Shown one piece after another: positions 26,276 to 40,215 of a stretch of DNA of 64,000 bases. Below the pieces are notes generated by a model. It did not search any database and had not been told where the DNA came from. It saw only the letters and a program-made list of their open reading frames with translations. The stretch comes from Pempheris klunzingeri (lineage: Eukaryota; Chordata; Actinopteri; Acropomatiformes; Pempheridae), in contig NC_092022.1 of the NCBI RefSeq assembly GCF_042242105.1, forward strand, positions 11,094,001 to 11,158,000, read 5' to 3'. Made by a program: the position numbers and the translations under genes. The number at the start of each line of letters is the position of its first letter. Positions within the stretch are counted from its first letter, which is position 1.

Positions 26276-26589
26276 GAACCTTCACCAGTCCTTCGTCGCT
26301 TCCATCCGACAATGATGGACCAACTCATGAATGCTGTAAACCTGTATGTATGAGGATGGAGAAAAAGCAGCCTCTGATGGAGCCTTCTCCAGATCTGTAC
26401 CCTCTAAGCGAGCGCAACTCGCCTGATGGTCCATCCAACTCAGACGCCAGATTCAACGAGCCTCAGCCTGTTGACTCTCTAAGCTGTCCCTCACCTCTCC
26501 CTGCATCCCTGGACATTCCTCCCGCACTGACGCCTCCTCCCTTATCCTCATCTCCTCCCAAGGAAGAAGACATCGATGGATGGGTGTCT

Positions 26590-27330
26590 TCCGCGCTCTC
26601 ATGTTTATAGCTACTCTCAGCATCGACAGACAGGATTTTCACAACAGATACTCCTTATTAGTTTTTAATTTCAACCTGGCCGAAGACAACAAAGCCTTGT
26701 CCCCTGTGTCCAATGGTAGCTTAAGACTGGAGATGAGATTCAGAGTTCCCTTGTCGCATGCCACCACTCCCATTGTTTACGCCTGTTATGATTCCACTCT
26801 AGAGATCTGAATCACATTACTTCTCTGGGCAAACCTTCCCCAGAAGCTGTCGAGACACAGTTTGGAGACTTGTCTCTTTGCTCTCTTTGATTTTGTCATC
26901 GTCGTCTAACAAAATGCCTTGATTGACACGGTAGATGTACTTTTCCCTGCTCTCCTGATCTGTTGCCGTAGGCGGACACCCCGAAGCTTCCTGCTTACCT
27001 TTCAGAAAGGTGTGTATGTGACAAAACAAAAATTGAATCACTTTCTCTGTCTGTCTCTTTTACCCAGCTCCAGGGCCTTGTTAAATGTGGTGGTGACAAA
27101 GTTCTGGTCTTGTCGTCATGCATGCAAGGACCCTCCTGATAGTTGATTTCGGCACAGGTGTAGTGGAGGGTGAACACTAAAAACAGTGTGTGCGTTGCAG
27201 GTACACGACCACCCTGATCAGGCCAAAGTAGTTATGGGGTGCGTCAGAGTCTTTGTAGATGATGGCGGGGTGCCCTAGGGGGTAAGGAAAGATGCAGTTC
27301 ACAAACAGATACAGTAAAGAAAAGTCTACG
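26590..27330. mobile_element. Polinton/Maverick-like fossil (type-B DNA polymerase and capsid-like fragments)
   Basis: The minus strand from about 27330 down to 26820 encodes stretches with the order and motifs of a Polinton protein-primed family-B DNA polymerase (for example YTCAEINYQEGPC, FNKALELG, LKGKQEASG, GILLDDDDKI). On the plus strand at about 26590-26809, running tail-to-tail toward it, is a segment (GSLRLEMRFRVPL, YACYDSTLEI) like the C-terminal part of the capsid protein of these elements; this part is less certain. The copy is partial and broken, with several interruptions, and no terminal repeats were found, so it appears old. A proline-rich stretch at 26320-26590 may or may not belong to it. 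A SINE lies at its left side. Confidence 0.75.
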
Positions 27331-28691
27331 TAGACTATGCTTTCATTGTCACTTGCATTAATTTTCACGTTCACTAACCCTAACCCCAACAACACAAAGA
27401 GGGAAAGTTAAAAACAACTGAATGTTGTGTTTTAGCATTTTTTTCTTTTACATCTTCTACTTACAGTTTTCAGTAAAGTTTAAGGTTGTGCACCATTTTG
27501 CTGTGTTGTGTTTGCATTGCTCTGTTACCATGATATAGCTTCAAAATAAACAAATATTAAATGTCTATATTATAAGCTATGTTATATAAGTATGTATTGA
27601 ATAAGTACAACTGTCTCCTCTCTTTTAATATCATGTTTTCTGTATATAGTATTTATTTTGTGGTTCACAATTACTACTATAACTCTGACACATTGTGCAT
27701 GAATAAATAATAAATATAGTTGACATGTAGTTTGCGCCGTGTGTCAGTGGATGTCTCTGTTTGCTCACACGAGCTGAGGGTTTATTGGGTGAGCGCCATC
27801 ACATAAGTCAGTGATGACACTGATCAAATTCAGACTGAGGCGGACGTGCAGTTTGCAAATTCAGCAATGTGGTCTTAACCTGTTCCATTGCGTGGTCTTT
27901 GTAATTAAAATGTCTTATTTTTTCATATATTATTCATTTCGGATATTCATTATGTAAAGTATTGATTGAAATTTTAAGTGAGGATTACTCTGTTAGCTTT
28001 ACTTTAAGTGAAGGTCACAATTGTATGCTGCACATAATTTAACACAGTAAAGATTCTGGCAGAAATCAGGTTAAGGCATCAGCACACACTTTAATTTACA
28101 ATTATGTTAACTTACAGCAGAAACAGGAAGTTAAATGAGAGTTTCTCTCTCTCTCTCGCTTTCCTGTTTGTCAGGAGTGATACTCTGAAATTCTAATACT
28201 GAACCATCTTTTTATGTCAAAAAGTCAAGCCACCCTCTATTACCGAAAAAACACATGTATAAAAATGAAACATTGTTACGTGAATACATTACAGAGCTAA
28301 TTAAATGAGCTTCCTTTTATTGTATGCAACTATTAGCCTTTAAACATCACAACTGACTCATACTTTCAGGATCTTGCTTACAGCTCATTTTCTTTGCGCT
28401 GAGGTATCGTTTATGTGTCCAGGACAGGCCTCACACAGGCTGCAGTCAAAGCATTAGTTCAGCATTGAATTCTGCAGATGCAACTCCTCATTACAATGTT
28501 TTAAACGGTTGCTGTCTGTGAAACGAGGTCAGTAAATTACAATATTTAATAGAAAAGGTAGTACTGTAAATTCAGTTTTACGTGTAAATGTCCCACGGTT
28601 TTCATACTGGTCACACATTAGACAGTCATCTCTCGCCCTTCCTCTCAGAAAACTTGACGTAAGCGACGTACGCAGCTTCCGATTCACGTTT

Positions 28692-31600
28692 TCAGGGGAT
28701 GTCCATGTCTCCATTAGAGGCATGGGAATGGCGTTTCTCTAAGTCACACCCAGCTCTGTTGTCAACATTTTCTTTGCTCTCCTCGCCCTGATCCTCGGAT
28801 CCTGACCTCCTTCTGAGACGCAGCCCGGGATCTCTTTGTGTCGGGATCTGGAAGCTCGAGAACGAGCCTCCCAACGACGGTCTCTTCTCTAAAAACAAGC
28901 ACAGCAAAAAGAGGAGAGCTCAGAAAACCAATTCAAGTGGATGTTTACAGCAGGGGCGTTAAAAGTAGATTTAGATCTGTAACACAGGTTTGGAGACGAA
29001 GATGCTGTTATAGGGAATTCATAAATTTCAGGAAGTATATTTACAGAATGGGGTATGGGGTATGAAATATTCATATTCATTTATTCATTCATAAACAAGC
29101 TCTGACCTAAGAAAATTGTATCACACTAGTAGGAGCATTTAAGGCTGGCATTTAGTAACAGACAGTGCAATCTGGGAAAGGTAATCACATGTTGACTGTA
29201 GAATAATAACACAAACCTGCTCCACATCATAATTTCAGTGAAATCAGTCAAGTGTAAAAAAACGTTTTCACAATGTTTGATTTTGTTTTTCCAACTTTTT
29301 CCATCCACCTGTTTTTATGTGTATTTTCAATTTGTGCATTAAAACAGCAGGGTGGAAACACAGAAAAGTGGGAATAAAATAAAATCAAATATTGCGAAAA
29401 CATTTTTTACACTTGACTGAGGTGGAAAAGTTGGTGCGTTATTAAAAGCAGGGAAGTGCAACAGAAACAGACTTGGTGAATAAATCATAACGTACATGAA
29501 GCATGAGACTTAAATGAGCTTCACTGTAATCATCAGATTTGTGTGCAGCATAGACGAGACTACACCATTCCTCAAATTAATAAATGAAGCAAATAGACAT
29601 GCCCAATTTCTTACACGTTTCCAGCACTGCTTTTCCCAAAAACTAACCCGCTCTTTAATTAAATCCTGTCGCTGCACCCTGTTCTTTTGCAATGACACCA
29701 ACTCCGATGTTCACATAACTTATAGAAGGAAAAGCACAGGTGTTACTATTTCATGTCCCAGTAAGTCGAGACAGCGTGACTGTGATCCAGCACAGACAGT
29801 AACAGGACCCTGCAAGTGAAGCAGCTAAATGGAATCCAGCCATTAAAAATGTTATTGTTCACAACTGTGCTTTTCCTACTACAGCGCGTCAAAATGTCTT
29901 CTGTTTGCACCGAATGAAAGCTGAAAATAAAGCTCTTTAAACGCAGAGTGGACACACACCGCCTGGCCCGATTGGTCGCATCAGCCTGTTCATCTGGACG
30001 TTCCAGTGTTTGACGTTGGTGCTCGCCTGGCGGAGTTTCCTCTGGGCAGCCTGTCAGTGAACAAGAGCAGCTCATTAAAATGCCTCCTTCCCACCAGCAG
30101 CAAAGAAATAAACTTCTGTTATCATCACCGCCGGATTCAACTAATTTAAATATCAGGAAGAAGAATCTTTTACATTGAATGCTCTGAGTGATATAAAATG
30201 GGGGTGTGAACACAGCTCTTGAGGCTAGAATTCGAAAAGCAGATTTAATGCCCCACTTTGTACAATTGCTGCCATCAGAAAAGGAAAAAAATAATGAAAT
30301 CAATCCAAGTCTTCAAATGACAGAGTAACTCTTGCTAATCCAAAACACAGAATTTAGGTCAAAGAGAGCCAGTCACACTGTGTTGTTTGAAACTTCTGGT
30401 TGGACTTTGAAATCATTGAACTGTTTTGAAGGACAGTCCACAACAGCTCTTTTGTTTTTCCCTGTTTGTAGTTACACATAGATGCTGCCATTTTTGGCTC
30501 CGTCATCCTCGTAAAAGATTTTAAATCTCACCAGGCTTATACTTGGTAAAATGAGGGTTAATAAGTAAGAACACTAGTTTAGATGTGAGACAGCAGCTGA
30601 GGCTTCTGGCTCTCTGTTTTATTCAGGTATCAGAGATCCCCAACAAGCATAGTTTCCTCTAACGGACTTAGAACTTGAACTCAGTTAAACATAGTTTTGA
30701 TGATAACCGTTATCTTATTTCACAGTGAAATCAGTAAGGTTTTTTATATTTTTTTGTTCTTACCACCACATCCTGGTCAACCCTGTGCCGGTTGGCGCGC
30801 ACCTCCTCCAGCTGCCTCTGTGCCTCATCCAGGGCTATGGACTTGGCCTCCATTTCCTGCTTCAACTCCTGCTTCTCCCTCTGAGTTTTCAGGATGTACT
30901 CCTCTTGTTCCTCCTGCAGGCTCATCAGGGCCTTCATTTTCTCCTCCTCTTCGGCCAGTAACCTGGACACAAAAATAATGTTTAATAGGGATAAAAAATA
31001 TGTGCGGCTGTTTCTGAGGATCTAAATAATATTTCAGATGTTATAGTGGACAACGATGCACAGGGCCTGGTGCAAGCTGTTTGAGGATTTATGTGATCGT
31101 TCATCAGGAATGAAAAGGTTGAGAAAGCACAAAAACAGCGACACAATAGATCTGACTGATGACAGCATTTAACAACTTCCTCTGCTGGCAGCTCAACTTC
31201 CTCAGGAACATAACGCAACATGAACTCCTTCCAGCTGAGCTCTGAGCTTCATATCTGCTGCCTGCACGCGAAACCACCCACCCTGCTTAAAGCTAACAGA
31301 TTAATGTCTGCAGGCTCTTAAACCAAATAAATGATTTCTTATTGTTCAGACAAAGTGTATCAGCGAAGATGTGACACTCTACCCTGCTTGAGCGTAGCGG
31401 AAGGCCTCCTCGTCCAGCCTGGCTTTGATCTCCTGCTGCAGCGCCTCCTCCAAACGCTTCTGCATCTCCTCTAGCTCATGGATCCTCTTCCTCTGCCTCT
31501 CTGCTTCCTCCTCTTTCAGTGCCATCTCTGCCTGCATGCTGACCCGGGCCTCCAGACGCACACCGAAAAAGGAATGAACACTCACATGTTTCTGCTTTTG

Positions 31601-34600
31601 AATTCAAACTCTTTGTTTTTCTTTCCTCTTTGCCTCCAGACTCACCTCCTCAGCCTCCCGCAGCTGGACCTCCAGGGCCTGCTGCAGCTGTTCGTGCTGC
31701 TGGCGCCTCCTCTGCTCGTCCTGCTCCAGGAGGGCTTGAGCCTGCTTTTGCGCCTCCTTCAGGAGCTCCAGCTCCGCCAGCTTGCGCTCCCGCTCCTCCT
31801 GCAGAGCCCGCAGCCTCTGCAGCTCCTCCTCCTTGGCCTGCCGTCTTTTCTCCCTCTGCTCACGCTGTTCACGCCGCTTCAGCTTCAAATCTTTGTGGAG
31901 AGAGTTTTTCCCCTCCACGTGCAGCCTGATAGCTGTTTGAATAGCTGTGAAGAAGATAATGACATAATCTTGGTGTGAAGATGACGCTTTTTAGGATCGA
32001 TCCACAACTACAACTATCAGTGATCAATAAGTCTCCTCCGACCTGTCGTCCACTCCTGTCTCTGTTTGGTGTCTGAGGCGCTCATCTCATAAGTCTTGGA
32101 GAGGGTTTTCAGGCAAAACATGCACCTCTTCCCATCCCGGTCTGGTAGAACCTGGAAAAATCCATCTTATCAATTAATATCCCTTCATCCATGGTGAACT
32201 CACTGGAAAAAAGGATGCTTTTGATCTATTTTGAACAACAAAACAATATTTGATCATTGTCTACTTATAATAATAAAGCATGATTTTAGAACGATGCTTG
32301 TTTTGTTTTGGAGTAACACGTGGTGCAGTGTCTAGTATTCCTGCAAAAAAGAAAAAATCAACAGAACTTGACCAGATTTCTGTCATTACTTAGTGTGGTA
32401 CCACGTGGCAGTGATGGGCCACAAATGGACTCTGTGTTCATGTCAAAAGCCACCAGAACAGCCCAGGTAACAATCAGTCGACTCCCGCTCTGCCACGTCA
32501 TACTCAGAATGGGTCATTCATAAGACTGAGCCTAATCTTGAGTTTGTTTCACTTGAGCTCTGTGAGAAAATCTGATTGTGAAACAGGGAAACATTCAGTG
32601 TCCATTCAGTGGTGCTTTATACATCTGATGGTTCCCAGTTTTTTTTCAATTGTGACACCTAAATGTGAGACTGTCTGCCTGGGGACTGCATGAAAATTAT
32701 TGGGGGTCAGGAGGTTCAGAAGAGGGGGAGAGTTATGTGTTTTTCCTCCCTACTGGGGGGAGGGTAGCCTAAATTCTTCAGGGAGAGAGAGGGGGGAGGG
32801 TTCTTAGTGATTAGTGACACGTCATCCGTCACTCAGCTCAACAGCAGCACTTTCACTTTACTGTGCATCCTAACAGAAAGCAGAACATCATTAAGGTAAA
32901 AATGTGTCAACAAATTTAAATGTTGAGTAGAAAATAAAGACTGGCTGGAATATTTGGTAAACAGGATGCATCAGTTTTTATATGTTTGACAATTGCTAAT
33001 TCCACTCTTATTATGTGATTTAGGGACTGTGAAAATTATTATCCTATTAACTACTAAAGGGAAACTTCACTGTTTTTACACATCAAAGTCTTTACAGGTC
33101 TTGGGGAGCACTAGTACATATGTGAAAAAAGTTTTATAAAGTCTTTTGTGGCTCAAGAGGGAGCCACGTGAAGTCTGACAGTGATCTGAAGGTGTGGCGT
33201 TAGCAAGCAGTGAGCACAGCAGACCTCCTCATCTCTGTTTGAGGCTCCACAAGCCTATTAGCATGACATTTGACATAAATTATCAGTACACTTAGTTATT
33301 AATTACTAGTTATTAATGCTAAACTGTACAAATTCAGTATTGTTAGATTACTTGGAGATATAGTTGAGAAGTAGTTCTGCCCTCCCCTTCACCCCAATAA
33401 TTTCCATACAGCACAATTGGCTGCACTAAAATAATTTTTTGTATCAGAGTGTTTTAGTTGAATTCTTTGTTTTTGAGTCATGACACTTCCCAGTCATTCA
33501 CATGAAAATGATGCAGGAAGTCGTTGAGTCACTGAGGGGAACATTTTGTGACCCTCTCAGCTTCATCCTGCGACACCTTGGGGAAGTCCCCACCCTGAGA
33601 TTGGGACCCGCTGGCTTACAGGACGACATTTTCAATTTAATTCAAATGTGCTTGAGAAAACAAAAGAGCGATATGTTCTTATCTGGGCAAACTGACACAG
33701 AGCACATTGTTATCAAAAGCCGTGGTTCTGTCAGCGTTAACAGTTTAGGTTTGAAGGATGATCATCTAAAGCTGCTTACCTCCACGCAGCAGTTCCCATC
33801 CAGAACTATGTTACCCTGGCAGTCCTTGCGGTCCTCACTGGTATAGTAGGACAAGTTGCTCGGCCTTAACGTGAACCAGCGTTCCTTCCAGTTCCTCCTC
33901 AGCTGGCCTTTCTTCCACAGATAACCCTGCATGCATCCCATTCGACACAAACATATACTGTCACCAACACGATGCAGAGCACGTCGGGAACCAAAACACA
34001 GACTTCTGGGAGCATAAAGGTCTCCTACCTCTTTGAGGACATCACCAACTATCTCCCTGTACACTTCCTCTACAGCCATGCTGGTTATGCTCTTATCAAT
34101 CCCTTTGGTTATCTTTCCCGAGTTCATCATCTCCAGAAAAACCCAAACAGTAATGCCGCTCTGCTGCACTGAGTCTTGGGAGAAGAAGTCCTCTAATTCA
34201 ACACAGTTGAACTCAGTAGTCATGGCCATGCATATCTTCTTGAGGAGGTACTCCACCTGAAGAGAGAAGAAACCAAGTGAGAAATAAAATTTTTTTTTTG
34301 AATTACCTGTCTTTGCTGCTCAAGCTCCTGAGATAGTGCAAGTTTCATGTTTGTGACTAGTAATGTTTCCATTTTTCATGCTGTATTAAAGTATTTTATG
34401 TATAAGTTTATGTGTAGAACTGATTAAAAAAATGTAAAAAGTGGCATAAATTGGTACTCGTCTTTGGTAACACTGGGAGAAATACCTGTATGTGTTTTAA
34501 TCTCTATGGAATGACTATATCTTTGTTGTTGGCCTTGTGTTTTATTTTATTATTTTTTTATGTTGATATGGATTAATGTGTTTGAAGTAAAGATATGATG

Positions 34601-37600
34601 ATGAGATACTCGAGGGAGGGAGTAACAAAGTTTATTATTATACGTTAACTTTTTAGAAAACTTTTGGAGTGTTTTTGTTCTATATTTGTTTATTAAAATT
34701 GTTAAATTGCAGGCAAAATCAGGGCAGCCTGGTTTTACCTTATCTGTGCACTTTATTTTATGGTTTACATTCTCAGTGTCAAACACCACAGTAAAGATCC
34801 ATCCTTTCTCAGGACTAATTTTCATTTATATTCTTGATAAAAAACATTTCATTAAGAGTGAAGTAACCAACATTTACAACACTGTGGTCCTCATTGTGCA
34901 GTGGTTGGTGTATGAAGTGTGTACCAAAATAAAAATGGATATCATATCATCTTAGATTCAGCACGATAGAAACTACTCTGCCCTTGAAATTTAGACCCTT
35001 CTCATGGCAGCAGCTGTGAAAAACACACGACAGGAAACCAAAATGAGTGTTTGCAAGTAAGAAACAAACCCACGCTGCTGCATGAAAAGAGCACCATGTT
35101 CCATGGTGGCAAGGAACAAGGTTTCAGCCAGGGTGTATGTAGTGGTTGTAAGAGATCTAGCACCATTTTTAGGTCACAAATTACTGATTACAGTACACAA
35201 TATCTTGAAATATAAGCAGCCACAATTGGCAAATTTGTTTGATAATGTAATCTCACAATAGAAAATGCTTTTCTCAATCAGGTCATATTTTGAAAAACGA
35301 GCAAAGCTTCATATTCCAAATAAAAAGGGTATTTTTTCCAATTATCCGTTTTGTAACCGTAACTGTAAACAGTGAAGTGTGACGTTTAAATATATTGCAG
35401 TTGAACCTACCTCGTCGGGGACCATCACCAACGGGTACTTGTCTTCAGACAGAAAATTAAAAAGGCACCAAAGCCGAAAAGCATCCCTCTCTGGCAGAAC
35501 AGTGTTGCTGGTTTTGTCTGTCTGGTAGTTTTTCTTTGCCGTGAGAGTCCAACAAAGCTCGTCTACATTTTCCTTAATAAAAGAGCCTTCAACAACCTAC
35601 AGATAACAAAATGCAGAGACTGAGAAAAAAACAGCGTCCTTGTCTATGCAGCATTACAATTTGACAAAGCAAAAACAGCACATAGTTGTGTGTTTTTTTT
35701 TATCACCTTATCCAGGATATATTTGTTGAGGTAAGGCATATAGCCCTGACTGGAAACAGGACCATCATCATCATCCCTGAAGTGCTCCTCCAAAGCCACC
35801 GGGTCATGTGGGATACACAGGACAGTGCACAGGTTGTGGGACAGCACCTGGAAAATCACACAGGACAGGAATATTTGCTAAAGGACAACACGCTGGAGCA
35901 AAGAGACGCAGAGCTGGTCAGATAAATTAAATAAGCTTTACTGGCGAGAATGGTGAGGTTATATTTTTGCCAAAACTTAATTACATGCTGTGTATTCAGC
36001 CGACGGTTTGTTTGCTGGGATTCTGTCTTGCTACTCCCTCAGAAAACATACCTCAGAGAAATATTCAGAGAAATGTGTTCATTTTAGTTCATTTTATCTA
36101 CAGGAAAGTATTGACTTTCTGTTGCATGATTAAATCATTTTGTTTGCATATATGTGAAGGTGTCAAAATATACTGAAAATAGAATTTGGGTGGCTGAACT
36201 CAGTAAGAAACTGGAGCTCAAGGAAAAACTGCATGGCAAATGTTCTCAAACACAACATTTTGAACTGCAAAAAAAGTTTGAAATCTGTCAATTCAAATTT
36301 CATTTGTACAGCATTTATAGTAGATTTTACTGAAACTCAAAGTGCTTTACAGGTGACTGACAAACTAAAAAGACAGCAGAAACATATACAGTTAAGCAAT
36401 AAAGAGAGTTTTAACATTGAAAAATGTGACAAAAATGATAAAAGTGAAATAATGTAAATATAAATAGAATAAATAAAAGGTGATGAAACAATAAAAGATA
36501 AAAACGATAAAAAATGGAAACTGAATTTCCTTAAGACGTGCTAGAAAGCCACTATATGTAGTCAGTGTACAACTATTATTACCACTATTTTTACTACTAC
36601 TATTATTTTTACTACTTTTCACAACTTAGTTTAGTTTGTCAAAGAGGGTTTTACTCAGTAAAAGCAGGCTATTACTTTTAATGCCTCTTCAACTGAGAGT
36701 GTGAACCATCTTGAGATATCTGAAGCATTTTACGAGACAACCAGTCCCCGTTTGTTGAGCCATAACCACTTCCTGTCTCTTGTCTCCAATGCACTACAAC
36801 ATCTGTCAGTATTGAGGCCTCGGCATGCAAACCACTTGCTTCTGAGCGCGTCTAAAGATCATGGTGCCTGTGCACAGGCTGCATGCATGAGGGGGATAAG
36901 CCTAGTCATGAGGCTGACGCGCAGTGAGCCAGGAGCAGCAGGCAGCACATCGCAGGAACCTGGAGGTGGCTGGAAATGGAGTCTGATCCACAGCAAGACC
37001 AAGTGACATAACGATGAGGTCAACAAAAATACAGTGGCTGCATTGACGCCCTTGTGGCAAGAGACAACAATCACCAACATGTTTCCACTTTGTCCTTGCA
37101 CTAACAGTAACAATGTTCTTTTGACGCACACGGGCTCATGCTGCAAGGATACTCTATTCAACAGGCTGTTCTCCGGTCAGGTCCTGTGCAAGAGGACCCT
37201 TTGCACTACAAGCTGGTACACGGAGGCCCGGTGTAAGCACAGCTTGGAGATGAGGGCTCCCATTCATGTACAGACTGAGAACAAACTGTCACTCTCGTGC
37301 TCTTGCCAGACAGAGGTGCATATTGTGCCCTCTTTCAGCTGTGCAAGCATTTTACTCGAAATATGGGGAACAAATTTGTTCCTTGTTGGGCAGCATGTGG
37401 TTTAAAAACAGAATTTCACACAGGAAATACTGAGGATGATAACTAATATCAGATTGCATACACCCTCATTTCCTGAAGCAACGCATGAAATATAACAAGG
37501 ACCAAATAAGAAGTACAGTTGTGACATTTAGTTTGCTGACAGCCTCAAATATTTTCACCTCATCTTCCTCAGAGTGAGCCCACGTGATAGAATATGAATT

Positions 37601-37791
37601 GAGATAGGAAATGCCGCAGCAGAGCCATAAAGTTACGTGAATTTTCAGGGGAAAAAACTGTTTTCTAAAGTCCAGGCAGAGGATCCTCCACTCACCTTCA
37701 GTTGAGACTTGGACACCTTACCACTCTTCTCCAGATCCAGGGCTGTGAAACCGTACCAGATGGACTTGAGCAGCTCAGACCGCAGGTCCAT
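28692..37791 (-). CDS. def6: DEF6 guanine nucleotide exchange factor (SLAT/IBP), 619 aa, 11 coding exons
   Basis: Exons: 37791-37696, 35847-35707, 35596-35411, 34256-34029, 33926-33780, 32151-32043, 31944-31646, 31549-31383, 30962-30764, 30050-29960, 28888-28692 (1860 bases). The start [20 protein letters not shown] and [20 protein letters not shown] match human DEF6 (631 aa). The PH domain starts at residue 218 ([18 protein letters not shown]) and is followed by a long Glu/Arg/Gln coiled coil (residues about 320-560) and a Ser-rich tail. DEF6 activates Rac1, Cdc42 and RhoA downstream of antigen receptors in immune cells; it binds PIP3 through the PH domain. DEF6 rather than SWAP70 is supported by [20 protein letters not shown] and by ppard next door. 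The acceptor of the exon starting at 31549 is weak (CGTCTGGAG, short pyrimidine tract). Introns are mostly repeat-poor; one dispersed repeat lies near 36290. Confidence 0.97.
36290..36530. repeat. Possible LINE/SINE-derived repeat in def6 intron 1
   Basis: Contains CAAAGTGCTTTACAGGTGAC followed by A-rich sequence with AATAAA-like units, a pattern common in dispersed teleost repeats. Family not identified. Confidence 0.3.
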
Positions 37792-39430
37792 GTCTACAGC
37801 AGAGTTACTTTCTGGTTTCCTCCTCTCCGTCTCTTCTTCTTCCCTCTGCTGTTGGTTGATACGGGCCCCTGGGTGACAGGCTGACACCCACGCTGTGCTG
37901 CTGCTGTCAGGCAGGCAGGGGGCTTTACCAGGCTGCTGGCAGCGACACCTGCAGGACGTCCACTGCTGCTGACGGAGAGGGAGGGTCTGATTGTTCACTC
38001 TATGTCCTGATCCTGCCTTCCGGTGGTGAAAGTAGAAATACCACAATGTAGAAATACTCCATCACAGGCAAAAGTTCTGGTACAGAGTATACTTTAATAA
38101 ACAGTTGTATTCTACATTATAGTTCTTATAGTTCATTTGGTTATTATTACTGGTGCATTAAGGTGTAATCAGGATTTTACAATTATGGTCAGAATAGAGC
38201 TACTACTGTGTATACTGTTGTTTAAAGATAAATAATCATTACTACTATACTAAATATTGTTAAACTACCTAAAATACCTCAAAATACTTGAGTCAATATA
38301 CTTTCCACCACTGCGGCCTTCAAAGGCTGGTGACAAAAAGTACTACTAAATATGAATGTGACAAAGACTGGGTGTAATAAGGCTATAAGGTTATTTAATC
38401 ATACTAATACATTATTAATTGCATATTAACTAGTTGTCTCTCTTTGGTTCTGCATTACTGTGAGGTCTGATCATGGACTGCATAAAAGAATTATCATATA
38501 TATTATTATATGTTACATATGGGTCTATGGGTCTGGCGAAAGCAGCTAGCTTTAGCAGTTATCTTTAGCTTGAGCAGTTAGCTTTAGCACTTAGCTCTAG
38601 TAGTTAGCTTTAGCACTTAGCTTTAGCAGTGATCTTTTGCTTGAGCAGGTACCTTTAGCTTTATCAGTTAGCTTTATCGGTTAGCTTGAGCAGTTAGCTT
38701 TATCAGTTAGCTTGAGCAGTTAGCTTTAGCTCTTGCTTTTAGCTCTTCTGTAAGTGACCTAACTGACGCTTAACGGTAGTTCAGTTAGCACTAACAGTTC
38801 TAACTATACATGCTAGCCGTTAGCCTGGTCCAGCTCCTCTGAACTGACACACACATCAGGCATGTTGTCCAGAGCGACTCCAGTAAATAATCCAAATATA
38901 GTGAATTTGACTGTTTTTTGACTGTTTTTTCCCCCAAATAAACACATAAACAGACAAACAGGGAAACTAAAACAATAAAGCTAAGCAAAGTAAACACACA
39001 TCTAACTTAAACATTAAGCATTTAACCTCTATGTACAGTAGTATATTAAACAAAAACTGTGTTCTCCTTAGATATTCTAGTGAACGGGCTATAGATAGTT
39101 AAATGTCTTCCCATGACTGTAACATAACAACCAAATAAGAAAATTATCGTTATTATTGTTGCTGTTGTATCCAGTAAGTCAGTATCAATATCTGTAATAT
39201 TATAATATTATAATTGGTACGATTATGATGAATTTTTTTTATTAAAAAAAAAAAAGCTTTATTCTAAGGATTTTATGTGTTGTTTATTGTTACCGCATAT
39301 TTTGTTACTTGTTTTATAAACAAAAAAGTTATGTTCTATATGTTTTATACTCGCTCTATTCTGTTCTATTCTCTATAGGGGATGCCGCGGCAGAAAGCGA
39401 TCACGTGGTAAAACAACTTTCGCGTCGTTA
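37792..39430. other. Divergent intergenic region between def6 and troap
   Basis: About 1.6 kb between two genes reading away from each other. It should carry the def6 promoter near 37800-38100. It holds the minisatellite at 38545; no other gene seen. Confidence 0.5.
38545..38750 (+). repeat. 13-bp TAGC-rich minisatellite
   Basis: About a dozen imperfect copies of TTAGCTTTAGCAG and its variant TTAGCTTGAGCAG, some expanded to 19 bases by a 6-base insert. It lies in the divergent gap between def6 and troap. Confidence 0.85.
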
Positions 39431-39461
39431 CCATGGAGCTGTTTATGAACATCCGTTTCTC

Positions 39462-39533
39462 ATTGGTCGACGATGTTGTCATGGCCGCAGTGTGCGCAGT
39501 GATTGGTTGGTACCGCTTCCTATTGCGACCAAT
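39462..39533 (+). promoter_or_regulatory. troap promoter with three CCAAT boxes
   Basis: Inverted CCAAT (ATTGG) at 39462 and 39502, and a direct CCAAT at 39529, spaced 40 and 27 bases apart. Regularly spaced CCAAT boxes (NF-Y) are typical of G2/M genes such as TROAP. A GGCGC element lies at 39540. The transcription start should be within about 100 bases downstream; a noncoding first exon must exist, because the first coding exon begins with an acceptor at 40190. Confidence 0.5.
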
Positions 39534-40215
39534 GGTGAAGGGCGCTTTTTACAAACTGCTGCGAGTCCAGGAAGTTGACAGCCCACTGCGGAGTGAAAGG
39601 ATTCAACAAGGGATCTTTAAATCTGCGCAAAACGCCTGGAAAACCAAAATATTTGGGATTAATTGTATCGGGAATACTTGTTTGGATGCACAGAAGGAAG
39701 TAACAGAGGCCCCTTTCTATTTGTATGTATGTAACATATGTAATAAATGGCTCTACGTGTGTATTTAGCATGTGCTAACAAGACTTAACATTTAGCCTTT
39801 TGCTTCTTTTTTTAATGTTGGGTAGCGCTAGTTCACACGTTGGTTTGCACTAAACGCAGGCTGAGCTACTATCAAGTATGTGCTCTATCGATGAAGCATA
39901 AAATGTCATTATTTAAAGCCTGATAAGGTTATTTATTGTGTCAGTGGTGGCATATGGCTGCATGGAGCTGTAGCTTTCTAGACTGGCTTGTTTCTGTTGC
40001 TTCCTATCTTTGTTAGCTTTGGAGCACCTAAATTGTGAAAAGCTTTAGAAGAGATTGTACTCTGATGTTTTTGTTGCTGCTGGTACATGATTTATGTCTT
40101 TTGTCAGTCTTTATACATAGTTTGGCCTCTATAGTGTGTCACTCTTGGTTGGTCAAACTTCATTGTGTTTGCCATTTGTTGCTCCTCCAGTTATTCTTCA
40201 CATCTTGCCCACATC

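Larger units (their letters stand above)
25220..28315. other. Intergenic DNA between ppard and def6
   Basis: Holds the SINE at 26050 and the Polinton fossil at 26590-27330. The stretch 25600-25900 has a short open frame (MADENFTFRS) I cannot assign. 27400-28300 is AT-rich with nothing recognised. Confidence 0.5.

Noticed and set aside
27374-27389. Telomere-like CTAACCCTAACCCC
   Set aside because: Only two units; too short to mean an interstitial telomere.
31478-31978. Long plus-strand frame rich in Leu and Pro
   Set aside because: It is the antisense shadow of the def6 coiled-coil exon (Glu/Arg/Gln codons read backwards).
39433-39768. A 111-codon open frame beginning MELFMNIRFS upstream of troap
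   Set aside because: It overlaps the CCAAT-box promoter and presumed first noncoding exon, has no splice support and resembles no family I know. At most it could act as an upstream open frame.
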